Positions 1-13,139 of a stretch of 64,000 nucleotides of DNA are shown here, one piece after another (within the stretch, counting starts at the first letter, position 1; the number at the start of each line of letters is the position of its first letter). The position numbers and the translations under genes were made by a program. The notes under the pieces were generated by a model. That model was given only the letters and a program-made list of their open reading frames with translations, ran no database searches and had not been told where the DNA came from. The stretch spans positions 143,583,636-143,647,635 of the forward strand of contig NC_134950.1 of the NCBI RefSeq assembly GCF_965638725.1, written 5' to 3'. Source of the DNA: Aptenodytes patagonicus. Taxonomy: Eukaryota > Chordata > Aves > Sphenisciformes > Spheniscidae.

Positions 1-540
1 TTATACAAACACAGCTTACTCAACAGAACACAAATCATTGTTAATAAACTATTACAAAAGATGCCAACAGAAGAGGACAGAAATAATGTCTCATGAATTA
101 GCCAGCTTCTTTAAGTAACCGGCTTGCCTTGCTGTGAGGTAATCTGTTCTTCAATACTCAGAGAAACAGGATTGAGGATTTATACTTCAGAACTTTTTAG
201 ACCTTCGGAGTGTAATGAAAAGTGGCTGTAGCCTGTTATTTTTCATCTATTTTATCCTGGACTATGCTAACAGCTTCCTAATTTACATGATATAATAATA
301 TTTGTGATGTAATTAGAAAGTTCCATTTGAGGTCAAAATATGGTAGCAATAGAAAAGCAAACACTTGGCAGTAATCCCAGAGGTAGGATTTTCCAGAAAG
401 TCTGACACATTTTTTATCAGCAAAAACTCAAGAGACATCATTTTAGGTTTTATTTTTAACCATCATTTCATAAACTTAATGAATGTAAACGGGCTTTGAT
501 ATTTAAAAAGCTACATTCTCAATTACAGCTCATTTCCCAA
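1..540. promoter_or_regulatory. AT-rich block, possible conserved noncoding element
   Basis: Non-repetitive AT-rich sequence with TAATTA at 310-315 and several AATTAG-type cores. There is no coding signal. It may be a distal DLX5 regulatory element; conservation is not checked. Confidence 0.25.
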
Positions 541-1069
541 CCTAAAGAAGAAGCACAAGATGAACGGCGGGTGAAGTCAGCTTGCGACATCCGCGCTGGA
601 AATGGCACATAGGGCCAAATTCCCCGCTGGCAGCAACCAGCGAGGCTCTGCTGGCTCTAACAACACAGGAGACCCTTGACAGATTCAGCAGAGAACTGGC
701 CTTTTGCAATGTGTTTTGAGTCCCAGGGGCCGGCCACAAAACTGAGTGAAGTCAATGGAAATCTTTTGCTTGCTGGCAATGGGCTGTGGATGAAGCCATG
801 AATCAGGTTTTCTGGAGGCTGGGCGCAGCACATCTGTCTCGGGGTGAGGCAGCCGAAAGGCACGAGCTTGGATTTGAAAGGATGAGCTCCATCTCATGAG
901 TCTCTCTCTGCTCAAGCTTTACTAGCTCAGGAATAACCTGTGATAAATGACGTTCTTCCCTTGCAATGCCTACAGGAGCCATGAGGAGAGCGGCTCGTCC
1001 TCTTGCTTGCTCACAGAAATGTCAAAACCCCTTTCTGGCCTGGGAGACTTTTGCACGGGGAGGAATCAG

Positions 1070-1217
1070 CCTGGTTTGGGTTGGAACGGACCTTTAAAGA
1101 TCATCACGTCCAACCCCCTGCCATGGGCAGGGACATCTTTCACTAGATCAGGTTGCTCAAAGCCCCGTCCAACCTGACCTTGAACACTTCCAATGATGGG
1201 GCATCCACAGCTATGGA
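1070..1217 (-). mobile_element. CR1 LINE 3' fragment
   Basis: The stretch beginning GGTTTGGGTTGGAACGGACC continues with CATCACGTCCAACCCCCTGC and ends TGGGGCATCCACAGC. It matches the reverse complement of avian CR1 3' ends as I remember them, so the element lies on the - strand. It is 5'-truncated, as most CR1 copies are. Confidence 0.9.
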
Positions 1218-2190
1218 TGGGAACTGTGGCTGTTTCCAAGTTTCGATATGAGGCGTATGCTGTATGTACAGAGACCCTGTAACTGAGGACCCCTTTGACT
1301 GCCTAGACCACCAAACCCTTCCACTTGGACAAGCAGAAGGATGCCCAGTGGTGGCCCATAGGTACTACAGCAATTTCCTCTGGGCTGTAAGATGCATGGG
1401 ACATGTTTAAGGATCACAGCAGCATCACCTGCTGTTTTACAGATAAACTCACTTGCAAATACAGGAGCCATCCACAGTGCAGAACCTGTCTTTAATAATA
1501 TTCCAATGTAATCCCTTATAAAAAAATAATTGCGTGACAAAACATAAGCCTAACACTATTCATGGGTCCGGCTACAGGTGACATACCCATTTCCCACACA
1601 CCACTCCACACTCATGTCATAGATCCTACTGCTGCTCGCTCTCCAAAGCACACGGAGGAAACTCTGCACTACTCAGCTGAGACGGGGCTCAAGCTGCTGA
1701 GGTCCCAGTGCTATGCCTCCAGACTTTCAGATTTACCTGGGACTTCTCACTGGAATACGATAATTTAGAGTTGCCCCCAGGTAACTTTTTGATCCACATC
1801 AGCTGAGCCGTAAATCTAAAATAAAAAACGTGCAGCACTCTCTCAAAAAGCTGTATTCCCAGCTCACTGCTTCCCCACCTGATTCCTCTCACTCCTGCTC
1901 CCTGTCCCACGCAGCCAGGGCTTGCTGGCACATTTAACTGAGGGCTTAGCTGACTAAAAGCACATTAGGAGCTTTTCTACTTTCAGGTGCACACTATCTC
2001 CAGGCAACCTACTACGTCATTACAGTGTGACACTGTCAAACATACACAAAATGTAAAGGAGAAGAAAATAGAGCCCTGTTTTTCTATCTGCCTGAGGACA
2101 TCCACGCACAGGTGGAGACAGTGGCATGTACGCTGGTGGGATGGATGTGGGAGCCCAAAGAGCTGACTTTAATCTGGACTCCAGCAAGTC
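1218..2190. other. Noncoding stretch, nothing recognised
   Basis: The open frames here are short and resemble no known protein. No repeat or RNA gene is recognised. Confidence 0.4.
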
Positions 2191-2295
2191 TCCTCTGTCT
2201 CATTTTTCCATCTCAAACAGGGGAATTAATGCTATTCATTATCTCATTTCACCTGAGGAAAAATGTTATCAAGGTTAGTAAGGCACTTACATACT
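2191..2295 (+). mobile_element. Probable MIR-type SINE remnant
   Basis: The segment with CCTCTGTCTCATTTTTCCATC followed by an A-rich GGGGAATTAATGC and ATTCATTATCTCATTTC resembles the 3' half of MIR elements, a very old amniote SINE group. It is strongly diverged, so the call is tentative. Confidence 0.45.
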
Positions 2296-3419
2296 ACAGA
2301 GACTAGAAAATTCCCACTCCTGCAAAAGATCATGAAGAAATGACTGACTCTACTTGCTGTACCAAATGCAGTAGCTAAGGGAGAGGATCACTAATTTTAA
2401 AATGACAGTAAAAATACTGACCTATCTCACTTCCTAAGCATGCCTTGGATATCCTCGCCAACACAAATGTTCCAATTAAAAAAAAAAAAATAGTGGTTGA
2501 TGATGTAATTAGAGCCTGTGTTAGAACACACTTCCAGAAGGGAAATGAATGAAGACTCTCTGAATATCATACATTTTGATAAATCCAAGGTTTGCTGTAT
2601 TTGGAGCTGCCACTACCTTACTATTCTTTAATTTTTAATGTAATTGTGCATGAGCTTGCGTATCTTTCCTTGCTTAGAGCAGATCCAAGCATGGGAACAG
2701 TCAGATGCAGGTGGAGGTTTTGCAGCTGGGTTCAGGGAACCAGAGCTGCCCTCCACGGGGGCCAGGGAGATGTGTGTGATCCTGGGGTGGCTGCACTGCT
2801 GGCCTGCGTGGATGTCACTGCAAGAGCATGTCCGGTGGGATCGATTCCCCCTCATCACAGAGGCCTCAGAGAGGCACCTGGCTTAGACTTGTCCCCTGGG
2901 ATTCCTCTGCTTGTGCAGCCATGAATCTATAAGACATAGCGCTGAGAGGCATAAAAAGAGATGTGTTGGGGGGTTGGGGTTTGGGGTTTTTTTGTTTTTC
3001 TACCATGGTATTTTTGTCCAGTTGCCTTTTCTTACCCCTTTGGGTGGAACTAGACTCTCCTAACTTTCACTGTTTAAAAGTTAGGCAGCAAGGCTAGTTG
3101 ACTTCTCCAGGCTCCCTCTGCCGTTGGGACCGACATGTCCCAACAAAATCTCACCACATCTTAAGAGACAGGTCTAACACTGACGGGTCAAACCCCATTT
3201 GGTTCCTTCTGCTGCCCATAATGGGAGTTGAGGCACCTGGGCACCTCGCTGCCCAGCTCAGGCACTTGACTTCCGAGGGGCCAAAGATGATGGACTGACT
3301 CCTGACTCCTGGTGAGTGCTGTGCCCACCTTTGCTAGCCACTACGGCAGGCTGTGCACCCACCAGGCTCCGCATCCTCCAGCCTCAGGGTAGCTTTACCT
3401 ATACCTTGAATCTCTTGGC
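2296..3419. other. Noncoding stretch with a G/T-rich run
   Basis: No gene is recognised. A G/T-rich run at about 2964-2997 has G-tracts separated by TT or TTT and could form a G-quadruplex. Confidence 0.35.
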
Positions 3420-3870
3420 CATTTTTAAAAGAAAGAAAATATCGAACTTTGCAGCAGCTGAAAATATAAGCAAGAAAACCTGATCATGTTCATGTATAAT
3501 AATTACTCTTCAGCAGGGTTATTTTGCATTCTAACTGTTCTTAGTATAGTATCATCACAAAACTCTTTTGGTGTGCTCAGTGTGGAAAGTCAGTTGAGCT
3601 GCTATAATGATGTCGAAATGAAATGCTGTCAGCGCAAATCCATAAAATGACATAACGGTGTCAGAAATGAAAGGGAATCATATCAGAGTGTGTTCCAGCA
3701 ACACTCAAAAATTTGTGAGAGGAAAGGGTGCCACAATTTGGGGACAATGTTTGTTATGACAGAAATGCTCAAACAGCTTAAAAGGGAAACTGCGTTTGCC
3801 AGCCGCATCACTTTTTAATCCAACAGATTTATCAAGAAGTTGTGCTAATTTCCTCTATAAATATCTCTGT
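3420..3870. promoter_or_regulatory. Possible conserved noncoding element
   Basis: A unique-looking AT-rich block contains ATAATAATTAC near 3498 and ATCATCACAAAAC near 3550. It lacks low-complexity sequence or known repeats. The call is based on composition only. Confidence 0.25.
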
Positions 3871-4221
3871 GAGTGGAACGGTGCTTTGTGTTGCAGAAAG
3901 TGTTTTTTAAGTAGTCGCAGCTCCGGGTTTCTTCTGAAATGGAATGGGAAGGTTCATTGCATTGTTCGCTTAAATAAACGGTCATTTCTCTTTCGAGAGA
4001 AGGAAAAAGAAAACACCTCTCATCCAGTTATCCTCCTTGAGGAAACCCACATCCCCATGTCTGTCACACCATGCTAAAGAAAGGACTCTCTAAGGATCAC
4101 AGGTAGGACAAATCTATCCCTGTATCTATTTTTTTCTACTTTGTAATGGTTACAAGTGCCTAGAAATTCCCACACCCTTTGAGGAAGGATCTGTGTTTTG
4201 CAGCTGTTCACCTCCTTACCA

Positions 4222-4527
4222 TGTAACATCATGCTCGGCAGCAAAAACTGAGGGAGGAGAAGAAGAAGGAGGGATGGGGAGCTGGCTTCCAAGGTGGCCT
4301 ATGTTCAGGGACTGGCTGGACATCAATCTGCCTGTGGGAGGTGGCGAGTGGTTGCCTTTGCTTTGCTTGCTGTTTTTTTCTGTTTCCCTCACCTATTAAA
4401 CTGCCTTCATTTGACCCATGAGCTTTCTTGCTTTTGCTCTTCCTATTTCTCCCACCGTCCCACTGGGTGGGGGACAGTGAGCGACAGCGTGGGTGCTTAG
4501 CTGCCGGCCGGGGCCAACCCACCAGGG
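4222..4527 (+). mobile_element. Avian endogenous retrovirus LTR fragment (probably solo LTR)
   Basis: The 3' part reads CACCTATTAAACTGCC, then CCCACTGGGTGGGGGACAG, TGAGCGACAG and GTGCTTAGCTGCCGGCCGGG, a signature I associate with LTRs of bird ERVL-type elements. The ATTAAA at about 4395 would be the LTR poly(A) signal. No retroviral gene is seen on either side, so this is a solo or partial LTR. The 5' edge is uncertain. Confidence 0.75.
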
Positions 4528-7380
4528 AGGTGAACTGGCTAGCACTGCTGAGTAAAACACAGACCTCCCAAGCTTCAGTAATACTTTGCATTTATCGTAT
4601 TAAGCCTGTGTCATAGGCTTTGCTAAGCTATCTCATAACCAAAACTATTTCTAAAGACTTCTAAAGTCCTCCTTAAAGCCAAGTGCTGCAGAGAACATAG
4701 CAAAGGGTGAAATAGCATGCTGCAAGGGCAAGCAGCCAGCCTCATCTGCTGCAGCACAGACACAAAACTTCAGCTGGTGGCTCCTATCCCTGCACCGTCC
4801 AACGACTAAGCTAGAGCACATCACGGCAAGCTGAGAATTTGCAAAGGCTCAGCGCTGACCTGACTTTGCTTCTGGGGAAGCCTGTGGTAAACCTCCTCTG
4901 GCACCAATGGGAGCAGCCCGACTTCAAAATACATTTGACTTGGTTTGCTGATGGTAATGAATTTGCCATGACTTTTACGATGGCATCTGAGGCTTAATTA
5001 CCTTCATTATTAAAAAGGAGCAGTATCATTTCTGTTAGGAGCGCTCTGACTTCAGCTTCTCCTGGCTAAAATCTGGGACCACGCTACATTTGTCCCTGTG
5101 TTTGAACACCCAGCCGTAGTGCTTGGAGTGGCAGGCGTGCCAGGGGATGCTCTGGTTACCTAGCAGTTTGAAGAGTCAAACATTAAACCCATGGCATATG
5201 TGCCCACAGAGCAAAACCGCCTTTATCTGCTGGTTCTCAGTGGATCTCCTGGATTATATGCAGTTACAGTGCTAAATACTCAGACTATCTTGGTCTGGAT
5301 GGTCTGGAAAGTACTCCTGACAAGTCAAATGAATACAGCTTGCAGTGCTTATATTAGCGTCCACAAGTATCCTAAATACTTGAGTTTGACAGTATTCTTG
5401 GTAGAAGCAATAGATCAGGTATGTAGCGACACAGCTGTCTCATGATGTCTCTCCTAGGAGAGAGTGACCCCTCCTCAAGGCACATCCATCATTCTCCACC
5501 TTGGCAACGGAAGCTGAGGGTGCTGGCCTAGGCTTGAGACCTGGATTTTACGTGGCTAAAATAAGGCAAGCTGCAAAGACCACGTTAATGAAGCTGACTG
5601 ACCAGATTGTGTCCAATGTTCATGGGTAGAACCTTCAAACAAGACAAAAGAGGTTGCCTAAAATTTCAGCTGATGAGAGGAATTTTTCTAAGTGCCTGTC
5701 TGCTGTAGGGGCTTACGCTACATTTGCCAGTGCTTGATTTAAACAACAAACTAGGTTCTGATTACTTTTTTTCAGCCAAAGTTGTCTTTCAGCAAAAACT
5801 GTAAATTTGGTTACTCAAAAATATTCCATGACTTGATCTGAGAGGTTTTTATCTTCAACTGTCCATACTGAAAAAAACGACAAAATAGTATGGAAGTCTA
5901 AAAAGTCCACGCTGATGATTTACAACATATTTTCATTCTGTGATTATAAAATTTCTTTCATTTCCTTTATACAGAACAAAAGACCTTAAAGAAACACTCA
6001 AAGCTGAAGTAAAATATTTAATTTCAGGTCAAGAAAAATGTATGTTTTACATGACCTGAAAAATTTGTCAGAATTTCTGATTTCTACAACATTCAGAATA
6101 ATTATCGAGTGATCATTCAAAATAAGTTTTTAAAAGATCCATCAGACTTTCCAGTGAAATAAAATCCTACCTAAAATGCCTGGACTTTTTGAAAAGTAGT
6201 TACCTTGTATCAGCAATGGCTGAAAATTGGAAAGCAATATTGCTAATTTCAAGGGAAAGATATTTTTCTGCAATGATTTTGCAACTTATTTCTGCTATAG
6301 AAATGGTGGTAAGAAAAATTTCAATTTCATTTCTAAATAGATATTCAAGCAGATTAAAGCTCCTCAGGAAATCTCTGAAGGTGCTGCTGATTTCGACTAA
6401 ATAACATTCTTCGGATATTTGCAATTTTGACAAAATATTTCCATTTGACTAGGAATAGCTCATTAGGCTTTCATTTGTGTAAAATATGCTCCCCAAAGTA
6501 GTAAAGAAAGTAGAAAATCATGTTTCACATTATGGCAAAATGGGGATATGTTTTAAAGCCTTTCAACTGAAATTTGGATTTCTTCAAGGAAGGTTGAATA
6601 TTCTTTTTTTCCCTGTATAAACAGAATTTTCACTCAAAGGAACTCTCCAAGATCTTCTGTACATTCATATATTTAAAAAGTAAGTCTATTACTATGTCAA
6701 ATGTGTCTCACTGGAAAAAGCTATTGACTTTTCCATTCTATTGCTTTAATTTTCCACTACTCTTGTACATTGGAATACTCCAGGTGGGTGCTGCGTGTGC
6801 ATCTGATTATGCTGTGTTACACAGCAGGGAAACCTCTTATCTCAGACTGGTTGCCTGGTTGAGAAAAAAACACATTTAAGGTAGTAAACACAGCTGTGGA
6901 AGAAGTATTTTCTATTTCCTTGCTGTTTGTTTTAATGTACTAAAATGACATAATTATGGAAGTTTGCAAAAATGCCAAAATGTAAAACACAATAATAATT
7001 TGGTCTATGTGTTTCTATTATAGTCTATATCTCTTCAGATATAGCTTTAAACAGCCCAAGAAAATCTTTAGAAATGTCTTTTCTCCTTTACGTTCTGTTT
7101 TGCCCTGATAAATAAAATACAGAATTTCAGAGAAAAGGAATTTAAAAGTAATCTCGTGGTTACACTGGTATTAAGAAGTGTTCAAATCTTGTTCTTGCCA
7201 TTTTTCATGCCAGCTTGGAACTTTTGTCTTGAAGATTTGTGTTTCTATTGTTTTCTTTTTGACTCTGTGCAAACACTTTGAAGATAGGAAATTTGCAGAT
7301 TTGTGAAAGAAAAAAAAAAAAAGAATAGAGGTTTTGTAAATCTAACCACTGCAACTTCATTTGAAGAAAATGAAATCTGA
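4528..7380. other. AT-rich noncoding stretch
   Basis: There is no gene. It is strongly AT-rich, especially at 5740-7380, with many TTTC/GAAA runs and a small inverted repeat at 6022-6061. It may hold degraded transposon sequence that I cannot name. Confidence 0.35.
6022..6061. repeat. 10-bp inverted repeat (TTTCAGGTCA / TGACCTGAAA)
   Basis: Two perfect 10-bp arms at 6022-6031 and 6052-6061 flank 20 bases. It could be part of a degraded DNA transposon or a chance hairpin in AT-rich sequence. The half-site AGGTCA is also a nuclear receptor motif. Confidence 0.6.
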
Positions 7381-7389
7381 ACTCTGAAA

Positions 7390-7650
7390 GAGGACAATGC
7401 CTTTTATTTATTTTTTTCAGCTTGCAAAGAAATGGAGTAATGCAATCCCTTTTATTTCCTATTTAAATGAGGCTGAAGCGTTTTCATCTGTGGCGTGTAA
7501 AGTCTGCTTTGCAAAGAGTAAATTCAGAGCACACACGTTGTATTTGCCAAGAGCACCGGGCTTACATTGGTTGAGTAAACAGCACTATAATATTACAATT
7601 ATAAAAACAGAATCTGCAGAAATACGTGATTTTCACCTTTTTTTTTAACA
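7390..7650. promoter_or_regulatory. Possible conserved noncoding element
   Basis: A unique block containing TCCTATTTAAATGAGGC and ATAATATTACAATTATAAAA sits between T-rich edges. No repeat or coding signal is seen; composition only. Confidence 0.3.
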
Positions 7651-8826
7651 CTCTATTACTCTCTGAAGTCCTAGTGGGAAAAGATTAAATACGAAGCCCT
7701 CAATAAGGAGCTCTGCTCCATTCGAGCTGCAGCCGTTCTCCACCGCCTATTATTTCACCAAAAGAAGAACCAGATTTTGATAGAGATCCTCAGTCCAAAC
7801 TCTGCCCGCAACACCTGAAGCCATCTCCCCTGAAATCCCATGTAAGAAAACACTAACAACATCCTGGCCGCTTCGGTCTATGGACGATTTCGTCCTTTAT
7901 ATCACGATGTGTAAGCACACAAAGGGCCGCGTAAAGTTCTTTTGACTGTGGCTGGAAAGACTGGCGCTGGCACTAGCGCGCCTTTGGATCACACTGTACC
8001 ATCCTTTCACTCCATCCACAACTATTATTTCACTGCCCAGAATTGTTGTAATATGACTGCCTCCCTTCATAATCTCTGCATTTTATCTAGTTTCTTTTCC
8101 AAAGCCAGAGAGGATAATTGTCATCGCTTGTATAACAGAGCAAAAAGGCTGAGGACAGGCTTCGGGGCGATGCCTTTCTCTGCTCTCCAGTCCACCCGTA
8201 CCTTCTGCAGACTGTAAGTATTTTGAGGCAAAGAGAAACAGCAAGCATGATGAGGATTTCTGATACGCCTAAAATTAGTAACAAGTGCCAGAGGAAGAAA
8301 AGATTTCATGTCCAACTCATCACAGCAGAATCCTCCAGCAAAGTGGGATGGAGAAGAAAGAGGGCGGGTGGGAGCCTCTAAAGCATGGGTACCGAAATGG
8401 GTAGGCTAAGGCAGAAGCTACAGCTCTGTGGTTCCAGGTATTGAACCAGGAGAGGGAGCGTGGGCACACAAAACATCCGTCTACCCCCACTGAAGACAAC
8501 GGGGACCCTTTCTATTGGTTTTAGCAGGACCTGGATCATGCTGGTGGTTTGTATCAGGTGTGTTCCCCGTTGGAGACCAGGGAAACAGAAGAGGCAGCCA
8601 CGCACACCTTGTTGTAAAGAGCTCTAGGGTTAACTGCTGGTCCTTCAAGTGATGAAATGTCACTAGCCCAAATCCAGGCATCGTCATGCACCCACCACTT
8701 CTAACAAAGAGGGATTCTGAAATCAGGGTGATGGCACATTAACCATGAGGACTTTATTTGGCAGCATGTGAGAAAAAAAATGGAATTTTTTATGAAACTG
8801 ACAAAAAGATTACTGAAAATACACAG
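7651..8826. other. Noncoding stretch, nothing recognised
   Basis: Mixed composition with short unrelated open frames; no recognised repeat or gene. Confidence 0.35.
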
Positions 8827-9120
8827 ATTTGAAGGCCAGAAGGGACCACAGCAATCATTTGCTCTGATTTCCTGCACAGCACAAGCCATACAACCTAATT
8901 TGGTCATGTCTGCATCATTCATTCATCATCTGCTTGATCCAAAGATCTCACTTGGAAAGGGAGGCATCTTTGTGAAAAAGTACAAGTCATGCAGAAGCCA
9001 CCATGACCCTCTGGGGTTTTTTCCAAAGGTTAATTTACCCTTTTTGAAAGAAGAAGAAAGAAAAAAAGATAAAACATCTTATTTCTAATCCAAATGTATT
9101 TTCAGCTAAATATCTTTAAC
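8827..9120 (-). mobile_element. Old CR1 LINE 3' fragment
   Basis: The sequence AAGGCCAGAAGGGACCACAG, CTGATTTCCTGCACAGCAC, and later TTCCAAAGGTTAATTTACCC and CTTATTTCTAATCCAAATG follows in order the reverse complement of an old amniote CR1 3' end. It is much more diverged than the copy at 1.07 kb. Confidence 0.8.
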
Positions 9121-10019
9121 GAAAATTCTTTTCTTTCTGTGGGTATTCACCCAGGTGGTACTTCACATCAAAATACGTGCCTGCCTTAAAGTCTCTTAAG
9201 AAAAACACCTTATTTCTCATTCCCAAACCAAGGCATTTTCCTAATAATAAAAGAACTAGCAGGCTCGCAGAAGCACAAATGATACAGCCCCAAGAGCTAT
9301 TTTTCAGTCACTGTCTAGAGAACATCGTGATGAAGAAATCTGAGCTGAAGAAGAAAATAACCTCCATTTTTCCAATAAATTAAGATCTTCACAGGAATGT
9401 AAAATGAATCTTAAAGCAGAGCATCTTGATGCTTCTTGCAACAGAGCCTCTTTCAAGGACAAAGATGTAATTCAAACATGGAGATCAGAAAAAGAAGAAA
9501 AGTCTTTCCCTCTACGCTTATGAATATGACGGTGACTTCACAGAGCCCCTTGAAGAGACAGCACTGACAACGCAGCCAGTGACATCCAGCTTCCCTGCAG
9601 GGCTGCTCGCAGCTGCAGGCTGGATTGCGAAAGATGAAGGAGGAGAAGGTTCCCCTGTGCTGCATTGGAAACTTTTAGGAGACCAAGTTTGGATTATGGC
9701 AGCGTACATTTTGGTGAAGGACATAAAAGCTAAGGCAGAAGATGAAATAAAATAATACAGCCCTGGAATTGCAGTCACGGGGAAAGTCTAGCATATATTT
9801 ATTTAAAAAACAGTAATAATAAAGCTAACCTATAACTAAGGAACTAAACATGAAGTGAGTTTTATGACAGATGCAAGTTATTAAGTCATTTTATAGATAT
9901 TATCTACTGCTAGCTAGCATATATACTGTCGGTGAGTACATATTGATAAACTTAATAAGCGAGGCCAGACAGACCATGTAACATAAATAGTAAGGACAGA
10001 ACCATATGACAAGAGATGT
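9121..10019. other. Noncoding stretch, nothing recognised
   Basis: No gene or named repeat is recognised; the sequence from 9780 to 10000 is AT-rich. Confidence 0.35.
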
Positions 10020-10245
10020 GCTTTTGCTATTTTGATCTTTAACCTGCAAGGTGTCCTGGCCCCTTGTTGAATGTCACTTCTCATATTCACTGCTCGAGCA
10101 GCCTAATTGCTGTGTTTCATTTCTGCATCGGTTTGTGTGGTTTAACGCTGCCTGATTCGAGCTGATTGCACAGGCTGATTTAGTGTTAGCTAAACAGGAG
10201 TTTTGGAGAGCTTGTCCTAACGCTGCCATCATCCACAAAACCTTC
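10020..10245. promoter_or_regulatory. Possible conserved noncoding element
   Basis: A unique block with CAGCCTAATTGCTGTG and GCTGATTTAGTGTTAGC cores and no low-complexity sequence. Composition-based guess. Confidence 0.25.
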
Positions 10246-10756
10246 AAGGTCTAAATTATAAAAGTTTGGCTGACCCCTGTGGGATAACAACATATTAGAT
10301 CATTATGAAAATAGCAAAAGGAAAATTGTAAGCTTAATTCCCGACGTTTGTAGGGGAAAATCTGCGTTGCACGAGGGCCCCTGCAGGTGGGCTTCCCCGA
10401 GCCACTGTGCCAGCAGCCCTGCCCTGCCCTGTCCTGCTCCGCTGAAAACACACCAAAGGGCCTGAAGAGCTACGCCTCAAATTCTTTGACCGGTCATCTT
10501 TTAACAGGGATGTCAGAGATCTGGGAAAGCATTCCTGCGGCATTGGGATGCAAAGGGGTTTATCTCACATCTGAAGTCCCGCAGAGAGGCAGCGACCCTG
10601 CTCCTATCTGAGAGGGGCCGAGAAGTGAGTTACGGCTGAAGGAGATGTGACAGGCGGGAGAGAATAAGCAGTGAACGGCCATACTGGAGATGAATCAACC
10701 CTCTTCCTTGAGGAGCAACTGCCTTTGGCTACTGTGAGCTAAAAGCTACAGTAATA

Positions 10757-10835
10757 AATTTTAAGGCCTGAAAAGATCATTACAGTGATCCAGCCCAGCT
10801 GCCCACTCATCCAGGACGCTGGATTTCCTGAAGTC
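10757..10835 (-). mobile_element. Short CR1-like remnant
   Basis: AAGGCCTGAAAAGATCATTACAGTGATCCAGCCCAGCTGC resembles the same old CR1 3' end as the copy at 8.8 kb. It is short and diverged. Confidence 0.5.
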
Positions 10836-13050
10836 GTTCCCTCCTGCCCCTTCTGCCGCCACAGCCGAGGTCCTTTCCTCCCCTGCTCTTGGTCGGAGGC
10901 CCTTCCCTGCATGCCGGCACCACCACAGCTCCAACTGCGGTGCCAGACCTCTGCAGCACACCCCGCCCCCGGCACCTCAGCCGGGCAGCAAGGGCAGCTA
11001 GTGCAAATATTTTCTCGGGAGTGTTTCTGGCAAAGAGAGCTTTTACACCCGGCTCTCCGGCAGTGCTGGCTAATGCTCTGCGTCAGAGCAGCACCTCCAG
11101 CAGCAGTTTTGCCTATGTGACTCCAGGTCCGTGCTCAAACGTCTGTTGTGGAAACCTCAGGCAACTGCGCAGGGAGCCACGCTCCTGCAGCTCTCGCTGC
11201 TGACCAAAACTGTTGATCTGAAGATGGCTCCATCTGGTTTGTGTCTTGTCTTTCCTGGAAACCACCGGGCCTCACAGCAGTTGAAGTACCTGCAGCTCCT
11301 GGAATAACAATGCCCAGCTACCCGGGAGAAGGCAGGTAGAAGAACAACTCGGGAGAAATTGGGTTTTCTGATGACGTTTCTTTGCTGGCCTCCATGACCT
11401 CAGAAAGAGGTCGGTGTTAACACCACAATGGAAGCACATGGGCTGGAAACGGGAAAAAACCCCGGGATGGGCTTTTCCTTGAACATCCTGCCCAGCCCAG
11501 AGCAGGTCTCCTTAAGGTGGGTCACGTCTGTGCTGAGCCCTTGAATCGAAGAACAACAGGAGCTCCCCGTCCGCCTCATGTGGACGCATCTCCAAAAGGG
11601 AAGGGAATGGGTGAGTTTGTTAAGTATTTCCCATTCTGGAGGGGCAGGCCACGGCTGGACTGTGACTGCCAGGCAATGCTCTGCCTTGGGAAGGTTGTGA
11701 TGCATCAAGAAACATCTAAGCAACCCCTCAGTGACCCTGGCAGGCGCACCCCGAGAGAGGAGGGAAGCGGGGCTCCAGGCAGGAGTCTTGCATCTCCAGG
11801 CATCTCTTAACATCGTCTTGTCCCACGCATCTGGCTCAGTCTGCCACAGTTGACGCTAACAGGGAGCCCTGGCTCCTCCCTTCAGTCATGTTGGTGCAAT
11901 TTGGGGGAAATAGGTGCAAGTGTAAGCTCCTCATGTCAGCTCTTTGGCAAGTAAAAGAGACAGCCACAATTTGACTTAAAAGGCAAATTCTAATTCTTAA
12001 CATTGTACGTCATGGTTTTTATGCGCAGTGCAATTTACAGGCCAGACAAGCAAGGCCAGCGGAACCCAGGCTGCGGCCAACCCGGCAGTGAGTCCATCAG
12101 CCGTGGAAATGCCGCAGTGACAGGTTCGCGTCATTAACTAGAGGCCCGGCATTTCCTGGGCACGCGCAAGCAACTGGAAGAGAAAAGGCTGTTGCAGGGG
12201 TGGGAAATGACCAGAGCCTAGTGAACGCTTTGGGATGGATGGCAAAAACAACGCCTGCCCCAGTGCTTGACAGACCAGACAGGCTTCCATCCCAAGGTCA
12301 CACGTGCATCCTTCCATCAACACGAATGGTGACCTCCACAGGAACACAAAACCTCCTTTTCTTTTGGAGGGGCGCAAGTTCTCCAAAGCAGAGCATGTCA
12401 TGCCTAGGTGGAGAAATGCCCGTTTTCCTCCCCCTGCACCAGCTGTACCTGGAGCCGGAGGCTCTGCAGAAAGCTACTGAAATCTGAGCAAAAAGTCCTA
12501 GACTCTTTCTATAGGTTCTCTGTCAGGTTTATTTCTCCTCCCCTGCTCCCAATTGTTTTTTTTCCAAAATCCTTTCCTGCATTTTTCCCTTTTATCACTG
12601 CCCTGTGAACATCCTTCTGGGTAATTCGCTAGCCCTCTCCACCGGATTCCCGCCAGCTTTTGCCCATACTGAAAATGCAAGATTTTTACTTTGAAGCAGC
12701 TGTAATTTTTTTTTGCCCAGCCTTAGGTGAGAATACAAGGACTTTCAGTCCCTTTGCCTCTTCATTCTGAAAATACTCCCCTCGGTAAACAAGTCCTAAA
12801 CCTAAGACGATGGACTGGAGCGCCAGGAAAGCCCTCAGTTGTTGAAGTTGTTTGGAAATCACCATTTTCTGGTGCTGTAAAACAAGAGTTAATCCATGTT
12901 TCCACTGTGGAGGGCTGTTTGGGTTTTTTTTAAAGAAGGGAAAAAAAATTCCTTTCATTCTTTGCCAGCAATTTCCATGGAAATAGAGTTTCCAGCAAAA
13001 ACTCGGTGCCCAAACGAGAATATTTTATCCAGAAAGTGAAAGATTTTCTC
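10836..13050. other. Noncoding stretch, nothing recognised
   Basis: Moderate GC content with many short overlapping open frames, none resembling a known protein. No repeat is recognised. Confidence 0.35.
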
Positions 13051-13139
13051 TGAACAATTGCAAGATTTCATCCAAAAGCCTGAGAGGCTTCATCCGAAAT
13101 ATTTCGCTCGTTGGCTGGAAACAAAGCACTGCCGAGCGA

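Noticed and set aside
6189-6433. Overlapping AT-rich open frames on both strands
   Set aside because: Short, low-complexity composition with no known protein resemblance.
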